Shown here one piece after another: positions 20,731-32,551 of a DNA stretch of 64,000 nt. The DNA is taken from the NCBI GenBank assembly GCA_020726505.1, contig JAHLEZ010000013.1:2356001-2420000 (forward strand), given 5' to 3'. Under the pieces are notes generated by a model. It did not search any database, was not told the DNA's origin, and worked only from the letters and a program-made list of their open reading frames with translations. Source of the DNA: Leptodontidium sp. MPI-SDFR-AT-0119. Taxonomy: Eukaryota; Ascomycota; Leotiomycetes; Helotiales; Leptodontidiaceae. The translations under genes and the position numbers were made by a program. Position 1 is the first letter of the stretch. Every line of letters begins with the position of its first letter.

Positions 20731-23312
20731 CTGCTATGGAACAGCATTGCTCATCGAGGCCTGACCATTAGCTTGAGCTCCACAGGGCTTCTCGGCGACC
20801 TCTCTGGGGATTTGTAGCTCTTGATTCTAGCCGTCTTCCAGTGCCTTTTCTCGCAATTCGATCCAAGGCTAATTCTAGCAGCTTCTCTTATTTAAGCGGC
20901 GACGCCGGATATAAGCTGCAGTTCTTGTCTCCAGTTTGGATATTGGATCCCGCTCTGATTCTGACCCCGCAATGCGACATTGCTCGCTTTATACCCCGCT
21001 AAACATTCCTACTAAGGAGTACGTAGCTCGACTGAATAAACATAGAAGCGATAAAAAGGCCCAGTGTTAATATTAAGGATAGATAGCGAAGGAGCGGAAT
21101 GCGAAGGCAGGAGCTTAGAGTTTTTAATAGGTCGTAAGAAGTTGGATGAGGAAGGGTAGAATTACTGGGGCTACATTGATATAAGATGGATACTATACAA
21201 AAGAACCTCGTAATAATTCTATAGGTTCATATCATAGGTATATTAATTATACTATTGTATATAAAAGCATATATATTAAAGCGTTCGTAAAAATAATGCT
21301 ATTTAAGACTATAGTTCTTTGGTTATCTAGCTCTTAATAGTGCTTTATTTTATTAAGGGGTCCTTGTCCTCTTTGAAGACTACTCTCATATTTACTTTTC
21401 CTTCTGTAAATTTGCCAGATGTCAAGTATAATAGATATAATTAAAGTATAGGCCTAGTAGCCGTATGCCAGGCTCGCTTTTATAAAGGATATTATAAGTT
21501 TAGATTGCGATTCGTAGTATTACGTTCCAGTCCATTTGCCTTAGTCTTTTGCAAATCCCTTCGAAGGCTCTTACTTCCCGCTTCTTGCTATTTTATTACT
21601 TATATATAGCTAATTACTATACTTAAGTTATATCGGTGAGAGTAATATATATAAATATAAGTGTGCGTTAGCTCGGCTTATTCTTTGCCTTACGTTATAA
21701 TTAATAATCGAGCTTGTTAAATTAATAAACTTCTTTTTTATCTTTGTGAAACTAAAGGAGTTTACTAGGAATTAATTATATAATCGGAGGAGGCTTACTA
21801 TACGTGTAGGCTATAATGCCGCTTTATTCGGAGAGGAGGTAGAATAACTTTAGTTATAATTGTGATATTAAGAACGTTTATTGTATTCTTTGTTACGGCG
21901 ACTTTTTTTCCGACTTTATTTACTATTCGGTAACTACATATTAAGAGGTCTCGCTTATATCTACTATTAATCTTAAGTTAAGTACGCTTTAATCAGTAAG
22001 ATTCGACGCATCGCTAGCGAGTTAGGTCGTAGATTAGAGATATTTTGAGGGCTAAATACTTATTATTGACTTTTAACAGGTGTTATAGCGATTATTCGGT
22101 ATCTAACGATACTTCTGAATTCAGGTTATTTAATTAGCTAATAGTTTAGCCGTATAATTTAAAGCGAGTGTTTTCGCGGAGCGAAGTTGTAGTTAAGAGG
22201 TTTGCTTTAGCCACGTGATTAAAATATTTGCTTATTTAACTGAAATGTGAGTCGATAACTAGTGCGAAAACGTGATTTTCGCGAGCCTCACCAAATTTTT
22301 TGAAAATCGCGATTCCAGAGAATCAGCACCCTCTTGTTGGCCTTCCACCACAACTTTAAACTCTTTTAAAAGTAGATATTTATAAACTATTACAGTTGAC
22401 TTATTAATTAGTATCATTTTTATTATGTGCAGTGTATTATTAATTGGGTAATAATTAAAATACCAAACATCGCGATTTGGGGTATCCTTGCTTGGCGGAA
22501 AGCCAGCTCTCGCCTAAAACTCTTGGCATTCTCGAGCCCCAAACTGCGGCTTTGAGCACCTACCGATTCCACCACGAAACGCGATTTAAAATAAAATTCC
22601 TCTGAGAGATATAAATATTAACATGCCGCGATTATTTAAGTCTAAATTTCTTTGTACTTATATGCATATTGATAGGGTTGTTTGAGAGAGCATTGACAGA
22701 TATCGAGTGATGGGACAGGTCCTCCCGTCACTGAATGTCAATGTCAACAGTCCGACATATCTTCCTGAGTGCGGGGTGAGTGCGGGGTTGGGCACCCCAG
22801 GTCTCGAAAACATGCGCGCCAACCAGAGTGCGAGGTATATGTAGGGTATAGCTATTTGTGACACAAGGAATGAGATTAGACGGCACTTGTAGCGTTGCTT
22901 GTTGCTTCTCAAATGCCGATCTTTAACGAAGTGACGCTAGGGAGAAGGTTTCACCGGCATCTCGCTCGGATTAGGCCTGGGATATACGATATACGCCATA
23001 TCCGACGGGCAGTCTAATAAATCTTTGCCTAATACAGGGGAGCAAGGGAAGACGCAAAATACTTGTAGCCCAACAAAAGACACAATGTTCGTATTAGTGA
23101 TTGACGGCGTTAAGGGAGGGGAGTTAGCGTATGGACCAAGAGGAGCGCAACCAAGCTAGCGGTCGGCATCACAACCTATTCAAGAAATCCAGGAATAAAG
23201 TGACTGAACTATTTAAGGTGAACTGTGCCCCTCAGGTCTGTTGCCCATTCATTCAGTGAGGCCGATAATCCAAGAGCTTCACATTCAATTCGGACCGCCC
23301 TTAACAGTCAAA
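20731..23312. other. RIP-like AT-rich desert
   Basis: No credible reading frame. Scattered TA-rich blocks with normal-GC interruptions suggest several old, mutated insertions, possibly including the rest of the LINE. The last 300 bp hold the promoter of the GH1 gene. Confidence 0.5.
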
Positions 23313-25267
23313 ATGCAACTGCAGACGCTTGTTCCCCTTCATGTTCTTCCAATATTGATGTAAGTCTTCTCACCTTGACATTGCTCTATACCAGCTCTAA
23401 CACTTCATACCATTTGATCAGCCCCTATGTTACAGCTGAGGCTCCGTCCTTCTCCTTTCCAACGTATCCGGCATTGTCCTACGCTAGTCCAATCCCTCAA
23501 GCTGGACCGGCCCCAACTTATGCTCCTTCCTTTGAGGATCTTGCGCATTTAGTTAAGAACCAAACAACCACAAAATGGGCTACTATCGCTTCGCCAACAG
23601 ACTCTGCAGACAAGTTTGGAAACCTTGCTTGGTCGTCTCTCTGGGTCAACATCAGTGTCACTGCGCCGCCTTTTACCACTACAGCTTCGCCAACATCAAT
23701 GCAGAAATCGGAAGTGGTCAAGCCCACTCCATTACCATTCCCAGTCGATGATCCAGAAACTAGTGCCTATACCTTTCCTAGCTATTTTTTATATGGTTTT
23801 ACCTCTGCTGCTGTCCAAATCGAAGGTGCAGTCAAGAATGAGGGGAGAGGACCGACGTATGTTGAACTCATCACGATTCCTAGCGTGAACACGACGAAAG
23901 GAGGTGGTAGACCAGATATCACAACTCTGAACTACTACCTCTATAAGCAAGATATTGCTAGGCTGGCAGCTGTTGGGGTCAAAACCTATGCTTTCTCCAT
24001 CTCTTGGTCAAGAATTCTTCCCTTTGCAGCCCCTGGATCCCCTGTCAACCAGGAGGCCATTGATCACTATGATGATCTGATCAACACAGTCCTGGAATAT
24101 GGAATGACGCCAGTTGTAACGCTGCAGCACCTTGATACGCCACTTCCTCTGGCCACTCGCACCTCTTTCCAGTAAGCAACGCTATTCAACTTCGTTTCTA
24201 TAATATTTCCATGTTCTGACAATCTCGCAGGGGCTGGGATCACCCGGATTTTGTTGAATCATTCCTAAATTACGCTCAAATCGTTCTCGTCCATTATTCC
24301 GATCGCGTCGGAACCTGGGTCACATTCAACGAACCAACCGTAGATGCTGCTCAGTTCAACAACTGGGCATCAGGCTACAACATCGTCATGGCCCACGCAA
24401 AGGTCGTTCACTGGTATCGAGATTTTATCAAAGGTAGCGGTAAATGGAGTCTCAAACTGGCATTTTCTCCCGGTTTCGCTCTGCCCTTAGATCCAACGAA
24501 CTCTTCCGACGTTGCAGCCGCAATTAGACGCACAGAATTCGATGTAGGCCATATCGCAAATCCCCTCTTCCTTGGGATGCCAATTCCTGTCTCAGTATCC
24601 TCAACTATAGGAGAAAAGGCACCGACTTTCACTACTGAGGAGCTAGCTTATGTAAACGGAACATGTGATTACTTGGCCTTCGACCTCTATACCACAACCT
24701 ACCACACCTCACCTCCCGAAGGAATCGACGCTTGTGCAGTCAACCCACTGAATCCATTGTTCCCTTATTGTACAATCCTTCTCCGCGGCCGTGATGGGTG
24801 GGAAGTAGGAACACGCAGTAATACCATGATTGGCGGATCGGTATACTCTCACTTTCACACTTACTAACAAAGAAACACGAACTAATGCGTTATGCTAGAT
24901 CTTTTACCAACACATGCGCACGGTGCTCCAATATCTTAACACCGTCTACCCTGCCAAAGACGGCATCATGATCACCGAAATCGGATTCCCGATATTCGAT
25001 GCATATGACATGACTATTGAGCAAGAACGGGTTGAAATAACCCAATCTGTCTTCTATCAGTCTATGCTGAACGAAGTCTTGAAGTCTATACATGAGGATC
25101 AAGTCAATGTGACGGGATTTCTGGGTTGGTCCTATGTCAATAATTGGGAATGGGGCCAGTTTGATGATCATTACGGGGTGCAGGCCTTCAACCAGACGAC
25201 GTTGGAGAGGTTTTACAAGAGGTCTATTTTCGATTTTGTGGATTTCATTGACGCTCATAGTATTTAA
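23313..25267 (+). CDS. Secreted glycoside hydrolase family 1 (beta-glucosidase-like)
   Basis: Four exons, 23313-23359, 23422-24171, 24231-24840 and 24899-25267, give 591 residues. The short first exon supplies a signal peptide (MQLQTLVPLHVLPIL...), and its intron has GTAAGT and a CTAAC branch site, which decides this start over later ones. After a Ser/Thr/Pro-rich N-terminal region, the GH1 barrel starts near FPSYFLYGFTSAAVQIEGA. The acid/base Glu is in TFNEP (about residue 300) and the nucleophile Glu in ITEIGFP (about residue 495). Both catalytic residues are kept, but the usual ITENG reads ITEIG and several substrate-site motifs differ (TLQHLDTP for a typical HWDLP), as in a divergent secreted fungal subgroup. 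Substrate unknown; extracellular. Confidence 0.85.
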
Positions 25268-25820
25268 AGCTCACTCAATTCCTGTGAAGAGACAGGATAT
25301 TTTGGGACTTGACAGTCTCTCAATTGGATACAATACACCAACAAACAAGTTTGTTATACTCCAAAAGATTGACGAAGCAGCGCGAGATAGATACGAACAT
25401 GGAGCCCGCACCACATAAATGGTAACACTCTTTGCTCCCCCAAATCCCGGTTCGTTTCCATTGCCCCTCCTCCCCACCTCTCTACTACTGTCCCTCCCCT
25501 GCCTTCTCTGGCTTCTTATTTATCTCCCTAATTGGGAACCTTGAGATGTCTTTTGTGCTATCTTCCAAGCTTGAGTTTTAGCTTCCTGAAGTTTAACTCC
25601 TCAGAAGCCTATTACCCGGCACATAGAAACATCTTCAGCATGAAGATATTTTCATAAGCAGCAAGCATGAGATAAAAATCACTGCTAAGTAATAAATCCA
25701 GCATCTAAATTTCGTCAATATCTGCGAACGCTATTTATTTGAGGATGAAATCTTTGCATTCACCGAGTATATAGGGCTCTCGATAGAAGATTTGCTATTT
25801 CACTCGATCTATCCAACTGA
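25268..25820. other. Intergenic, nothing recognised
   Basis: 3' flank of the GH1 gene up to the hAT-type MITE. No reading frame or repeat identified. Confidence 0.5.
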
Positions 25821-26248
25821 CAGCGTGAGAAAAAAAAATAATCAAACTAATTAATTATAATCAATTATAATTAAATTAGCTTTGATTTTATTTAATTACA
25901 ATTTTTTATTATTGATTTTGATTTGATTTAAATTATAATCAAAGCTAATCAAAGTCTTATAATTTTTTATATAAAGGGGTTTTAAGTAGCTAAAATAAGT
26001 AAAAGAACTCTAATGTTACTATATATAAGTATAACAAATACTTTATAAGTAGTATTTATAAGATTTAGAGGTTATTTAAAAGTATAGTAACCTCTTAGTA
26101 ATTATGTTTCTGTACTATTATTATCGGTAAATATCGGTAAACATCGGCAATACCTTAAGCGAGAAATAATTGATTATAATCTAATTAGCTTTGATTTGAT
26201 TTGATTAAAGGGGTCTAATCAAATCAAATCAAATCATTTCTCACGCTG
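25821..26248 (+). mobile_element. hAT-type MITE, copy 1 (428 bp)
   Basis: Begins CAGCGTGAGAA and ends TTCTCACGCTG, perfect terminal inverted repeats shared with the element at 49642-49882. Both have subterminal runs of the GATTT/AATCA type and an AT-rich core without coding capacity. The flanking 8 bp (CCAACTGA and TAATGCAA) do not match, so the target duplication has been lost. Confidence 0.8.
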
Positions 26249-26328
26249 TAATGCAATCACAAATTAATTGATCGTTCATTAACGCAAAACCCTACTGACG
26301 TCTATCATTATACAAGGGCAACAATCAA

Positions 26329-27937
26329 ATGGTCTATCACGGCGGAAGCTTCTCGGGGCAGTATCCCAACACCACGGTGAGCATCTCTACCAATAATTAT
26401 GATTTTCGTTCCAAATGCTGACTATTTGTTCTTACTCTAGTGGCTGGGTGTGACAGCCTTCACCTACTTCTTCAGTGAGCCTTGGTCAAGACACCAACCT
26501 GTGTAGGAGAATGGCTTCCAAGAAATGAACGATTTCGTAAGCCGAACCCAGTGGGTGCTTCAATCAGGAACTCCAAAGCGGGATGTTGTATTCTGGAGTA
26601 AAGCGACAAGAGAATACACCCTTGACAATGGCTTCAGTAATAAGTTTACAGACCTCACATTCGCAGGTGGGTTCTGCTTTTTCTCTAGTAATCAACAATG
26701 CTAATTCCAGCAGGCTATGGCTATGAATTTATTTCACCTGCCAACTTTGACCTTCCCTTGCAAAAGTGAAGAATGGCATTCTGACACCCGATGGACCGGC
26801 TTATAAAGTCTTGGTTCTTAGATCAATTGACCAGCTCACTCTGGCTGGCACAGAGAAGATTGTTCAGTACGCCGAACAGGGGCTACCAATCGTGATTCAA
26901 GGGGGGGTTCCAACCAAAATTGCTTCTGCAAATGGTCTCAAGAAAGCATAAGAGAACATCAAACGCGTTTTGTCACTCAAGAACGTTCGCCAAGTTAGTA
27001 GCGGTCCACTTGCACCAACTCTCGCCTCGATGGGAATCCAACCCCGCACGAAGATCTCGAAAGCGTCGTGGTTGACATACTGGCGTCGCGATGAAAGCTC
27101 ACAAACGGACTATGTTTTCATCTTCAACGATGCAAATGCGACAAGCTCTGGTACGGTAACTTTTGAAACTAGCAAGACTCCATTCTGCCTCAATGCTTGG
27201 ACAGGAACAGAGGAACCAATTGTCGAGTATTCGGTATCAACTTCAAATCAAATCATCATACCATTCACTTTCACTCCCGGTGAGAGCGCCTTGGTAGTAT
27301 TCAGAGACGCCAGGACGAGGAGAACCTCCAAAATCACGTCACTTTAGCTCCATTGAACTTGGGTTACACATCAAGCCCACGAGGCGGCATCAGCATCAAA
27401 ATACCTGCCACGTCTACATCGGGCAAAGTGACGCTCAGCAACCCCAAGAAAATCATGATCCTCCCTCAAAAGATAGAGTCTCCCATCACTCTTGGAAATT
27501 GGAAGCTCATCGCTGAAAGCTGGCAACCAGGAGTGGGCTTCTACGACAGTGCCACAATCGGTACGAAGAGGAATAAGACGCTCAATCTTCCAGCTCTCAT
27601 GTCTTGGTCAGAAGTTCCTGGGCTACAGAACATCTCTGGGATTGGATACTAAAGCACCACCTTCAAATGGCATGCGTCGGATGGCAATGGCGCATTGATC
27701 AATTTTGGTCCTGTTCAGAACACACTTCGAGTTCGTATCAACGGCAAGAAACTGCCTCCCTTGGATTCTGCTGACGCAAAGACGGACATCTCTGCTTATT
27801 TGAGGGAGGGAATCATTACGGTCGAGGCCGCTGCTGCAATAACACTATACAATGCTGTTGTTCCGTATTATCCCCTCTTAAGAACTGGGGGTAGAGGACC
27901 CTCTGGTTTTGGATTTCCTGGTACCCACCTTCATTGA
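26329..27937 (+). pseudogene. Rhamnosidase-like secreted hydrolase, 3' half, broken
   Basis: The translation matches the C-terminal half of large secreted fungal proteins of the alpha-L-rhamnosidase (GH106)/GH2 sugar-binding type: MVYHGGSFSGQYPNTT, WLGVTAFTYFFSEPW, KNGILTPDGPAYKVLVLRS, YVFIFNDANATSSGTV and finally FGPVQNTLRVRINGKKLPPL with AYLREGIITVEAAAA. Two GT-AG introns are still visible (about 26375-26440 and 26668-26711). Breaks: a one-base loss before VKNGIL (about 26765), TAA after GLKKA (CAA to TAA type), a frame slip near 27340 and TAA after SGIGY. The 5' half, with the signal peptide, is absent; the hAT-type MITE ends 80 bp upstream. Confidence 0.6.
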
Positions 27938-29354
27938 GACCGACCAGTGTTCCTGCAGGATTGCTAAGAACTGTGGTAGTAACACCTTTCAATCTTATTA
28001 AGGTGTTGTGAGTATGTAGGCTCGAGGAAGGAGATTCTTTGAGCGGCTTGTAGTGTAATTCCGGTATCGCAATAGTCTTGATAGATAAACGAAGGGGATT
28101 CGTAGATGAGAAACATGAAAATTAAAATCAATAATAGAAGGAAGATTTTCACTGTAATTATAAGGGTTAATTAAAAAAAAATTAATTACTTAATTAACTA
28201 AATTAAGAGTATTTATAAGTTAGCCTATTTTATTATACTTATGCTTTAGGAATACTGGTTTTGAGAACATACGAGTTATTTTATTAGTTTATATAAGAAT
28301 CTTAGCCTTCTTATAAAAGTCGTTGATAAAGTATATATTATACCTTTAAAAAGCGCTATAAACTTAAACTTCTTATAATTTAAGATTAGAATTTATATTA
28401 TCCGTAAGGTTCTCTTAAAGGTTAAGGATCTTCTTAATATAAGTAGCGATAAATATAATAAAGAGAGAGTAAGAACATTTGGGAATCTAAAGACGAGGAG
28501 TATGAGAAGAGCGATAATTATCTCCGTTGTTATTATTATTATTTAAAGACTTGCTAAGGGAAGGTTTAGAAGTACTTTTTACTTTTACCTTATTACGAGA
28601 CTTTAGCGCGGGAGTTTTCCTTAATAAAGGGATGGAAAAAAGATTCTCTAAAAGAAAAGGACATAATTTTACTAATAGATTTGTATACTAGTATTTTATC
28701 GTAAGAGCGATAAGGTCGTCGCATAGGCTTAAAATTATTTTTAAAATAATAACTTTTTGTAGAATATTAATGAGGAAGGAAGGAAGCGCTGGAGATTGGA
28801 AGGAGGTCGGAATAAGGCGTTTGCAATTCCGAATGGGTTTAGGAGGCTATAAGACTTAACGACACGTGCTACCACTTCCCATTTGTGATGTATTATGATG
28901 AAGGCGCTAATAAACGCAGCGACCCGTGAAGCGTCACCCAAAAAGAAATACTACCGCCAAATTCTGCCCTTGTATAAGAAGAACACATTAACTGCCCCTT
29001 CAAAGGTAGTTAGCATGACGGCAGCGACATGCTGTGCATTCCATCGGGCAATTTGCTACGTTGTATATTTAGGTTCGTATGTGTTTGGAGATATGTCAGG
29101 TGCTCGTAGAATCTCCATTCTGTACTGTACTAAGGTAGAAAAATTAAGTCAAGGCCTGCTTGCTTGAAGAGCCACAGTTTTCATATGTGTTTGTATCCGC
29201 CACTCCTTCAGCTTGGCTCTCGTGTTAACAGACTGTCATCAGGCCTGAAGCCAAATATCGGGGCTGCCTTATGGCAGCGGTAAGCGGGCAAGAAGCATTG
29301 CGAATTCCAGATACATTTGCTTGACTTCCTCGTACTATGCGGGGAGGTATTTCG
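27938..29354. other. AT-rich desert, nothing readable
   Basis: From about 28150 to 28740 the sequence is RIP-like and TA-rich; the rest is of normal composition without a supported gene. Confidence 0.5.
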
Positions 29355-31119
29355 TCAGCTGCAATCGACACAACAATACATTGGGAAATGCATGCAACTT
29401 ACAGTCTCTCCTACCGTGAAGACCCCAATTTCATCACCATGATCCATCGTCTTATTGATGCCAAGATGCCAGTACGTGGCCTTGGCAGTCGTATCCGAAG
29501 TATGACGTTCAAGAGATCGGACAGGGAAATTCGCTACATTTGAGACTTGGGCATCGTTCGGGCCTCTCATGGAGACCGTATTTACGATGCCATCGTTGGA
29601 CTGCAATTCAGCAGAAGATACTCCTGGAATAAGTTGCGCAAACTGTGCCGGAAGCTCATAACCTCCCATGCCGTAAGCCGTCGGGAGCATAATTGGCAGC
29701 ATGTCTGCTCGAGGAACTTTCGGCCCTGGTTGGGGGATTTTGTTGAAGTAACCTAAGGCACCGAGGTGGGTGTTGGCAACTCGGACAGCCCACTTTGCGA
29801 GGTTGACGAGAGTAGGGGCTCCTGGGACCCACGAGAGGAATACATTCAAGCCGATCGAAGTCACGGTTCCGGAGATGTTGTGCGAGTTCAAAAGACTGAG
29901 TGGAAGTGTAACTGGGAACGTCGCAAAATCGGCTGAGGACAACCTAACGTTCGGGAAGTCTTCAGTTGCGTCAAATGACATGGTGAAGTAGAAAGTATTG
30001 GGTGCTGGTGCAGGGGCAAACTCGTTCAAGGCATTGACTCCGGGGATGCTGTTGTCATAGAAGCCATTGTGGGGCGGAAATACAGGGTTCTGGGGTCCCT
30101 CCCACCATACTTGAACAAGTGGTCGGAGCCGGGCACACATGCTACGGAACGACTCGTTTGGCAATCTATAAAATCCCCAATTATCGAGTTGTAGGTCGTA
30201 GAACCGGGGTCTTCGGAACGATACTGATACAATAAATTGGGTGATGAGGCCTAGAGAGTCGGGAGGTAGGAGGTTCTAAAGAGACTATTGATAAGCAAAA
30301 GTTAAGTTACTGCAGAATGCACGGAGCAGAGCAGGGGAGCTAAACTGTTCAAATGGTCGAGAAAGGGCTTGCTTACCTGAACAACAGCTGTGATGGTTGT
30401 ACCTTTGTGGGGTGTCCCCAGCGTGACAACAGAATTGATCATATTCTGACGATTGTCTGTGGCCGTAAAGTATGTGGGATGTAGGTTGCCGTAGTTGCCT
30501 CTCAGAAGTTCAACGAGTAGTCGAATCGTATTCCCACCCTGCGAATGGCAAATGCAATGGACAGGGCTCTTGGTACCCCAATTCCAACCTGTGGGTAGGT
30601 TGCCATAGAGAACAGCTTTGCTGCAATTCGAGTGCCGAGCGTATCCGTAACGTGCCGGGTAGACCGTGCCGTAGTCGATAGGGATAGTGGTTGGAGGGAG
30701 GGCATTGGGCACATCAAAATTTGCGGAAGTAAGCTGCTCGTATACCTGGCAAGCCCGTTCCCAATTGCTGGACAACGGTCCAATGTGTACAACGATGACC
30801 GTGTATCCTGCAGCATGGAGTACTGCCGGAAGGTCCTCGAATCCGCCCCAGTAATTGAAGGTGCCGAACAGTGCTTCACCCCAACCACTGAAGCCCGAAA
30901 CTAGAACAAATAATCGATATGCAGCGCCTCAAAGAGGGTTGGGAATTCAAAGGGAGCACAAAGGAGACGCGAATTATAGGATAGAAACCCACCGAGAACT
31001 ATAGGCACGGAGGTGTCAGGTGTTCGATTCGCTATTTGATCGACGAGGCTCTGGAGGTTCACCAGGCCCTGATTCTCTCGAGACGCCAAGATACGCCCAG
31101 GTACAGGTGTAGTCATCAT
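29355..31119 (-). CDS. Triacylglycerol lipase-like alpha/beta hydrolase
   Basis: Three exons, complement(29355-30275, 30377-30900, 30993-31119), all in phase, give 523 residues. After joining, the N-terminus reads PIVLVSGFSGWGEALFG then TFNYWGG, the oxyanion-side signature of lipases related to the bacterial family I.5/staphylococcal type. The nucleophile Ser is in CHSQGG (about residue 161), the acid Asp in SNDGIVN (about 444) and the His in MDHGDEIGVF (about 494), so the catalytic triad is complete; LGTPHKGT is also conserved. No obvious signal peptide follows the first ATG (MMTTPVPGRIL), so it may be intracellular or have an undetected upstream exon. Hydrolysis of long-chain acylglycerols is expected from the family. 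Confidence 0.85.
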
Positions 31120-32551
31120 TCCAATATTTTAAGCGGTTGGGGAGAATTAAAAACACTCCATTTTTCTAGATGAGCAGATGAGATGAGGGCAGGCAGCTTC
31201 TTTTATACCTCGTAGGCTTTCGCCAAGATTCACAGGGATTTGGCATTGCGCAGCAAAACGGCAAGAAAACGCACGGGGCTGCGGCATTCACCGCGGTCAT
31301 GAGGACATTCTACCAAAAGAGGAATGGGGGGCATGTTGTGGCTTCCCTCAACATTTTCAAAAGGCTTCCCCATATTCTTTGATATGAAGCTTTTCTAAGC
31401 ATCGTGAGAAAGTCGAATTCAGCATCACGGGCGCTTGTTACGGTCGTTAGGGAGGGAAGGATTTGGTTGCGAGGAAAGCGACTCTGCCACCGTGCGTTCC
31501 CCGCAGGTCTCTATTCTTAACATCAAGATCGTTAACTTGAGAAGCCACTTCATACTTGGCTTGCTGAGGGCGTTCTAAGGAGGCGTCTAGGGAGGCGACA
31601 AGGCGACAAGGCGTTGGGCTGAATGTGCACGAATCCTGACATCATAAACCAGCAGGATCAAGGTGATCCTTACTCAAAATCCAAACGCGGACTTCGTCCG
31701 CATTCTAAATCACCTTGATTTTAAAGCCCCTAAGCCTATAAAAGAAAGTATAAGTAATCTAGCTCTACTTTTCTTAACGCTAAGAATCGCTAATCTTCTT
31801 CTTGATTCCTCGCGCTACGTCTTGTATCTAGAATCCACATATACCTTGACTCAAACCCTCACACGCTCCTAAACATCAGTCGTGGCAGAAAAGTGCCACC
31901 TTGTGATACCACTTTATTTCGTTTATGTTAACGCCTCAAAAGCCCCGCAAATCGCAGCCTGTCGTCAGTGGATACTCGTACATCTCACGGATGCGTTATT
32001 TTCGAAGATCCCCTACTTCGTAATGTCGTCGCTCTGGCAATGTATTATTATACTATTTTTGTACATTAACACTTAGTATAGTCATGTTTAGAAATGTTTA
32101 TTGTTGGTGAGAAAGATCGATCTAAAGTGTGCCAGCTACACCGTCCAGCGCTCACCGCTGCACCCCCACATATGCTACGAGAACTGTTGTTTTGCTTCTA
32201 TTCATCCATAATCCCAATAGAGCTATATATTTTAATAATTAACTCTGCCGACGCATCTCGTCGAGCCGTACTCTCCCCAAAATCGCCCGGCAAGGTGGTC
32301 TCGATCAAGCGCCTGGTCTGAAAGCGTCGTGAGGCTTTGGAATACTGCGTCTCAGTTGTAGGCATTCGTCAATCAACCTTGCCGGTGTGGCTGTGGCTGA
32401 GCGACTTGGCGCTCGACATAGCACAACCTACGAGATGAAAAAAGAGAATTTTCTCCCCGTTACCGATCTCCTTCGCTTTCGAATCATATACTTATCACGC
32501 GGTTCCCTGTCGGCCTGAGCGTGAGGGAACCGTTTTTGACCCTGTTTGGGC
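31120..32551. other. Divergent intergenic region with a hairpin
   Basis: Lies between the starts of the lipase (-) and SNF2 (+) genes, so both promoters are here. No gene recognised. A perfect nested inverted repeat occurs at 31657-31719. Confidence 0.5.
31657..31719 (+). repeat. Nested perfect inverted repeat (hairpin)
   Basis: Outer arms ATCAAGGTGAT (31657-31667) and ATCACCTTGAT (31709-31719) are perfect complements; an inner stem GCGGA (31687-31691) and TCCGC (31697-31701) closes a 5-nt loop. Role unknown; may be the tip of a transposon end. Confidence 0.6.

Noticed and set aside
22250..22330. GATTTTCGCG and GAAAATCGCG considered as a hairpin
   Set aside because: The two arms are not reverse complements over a useful length.
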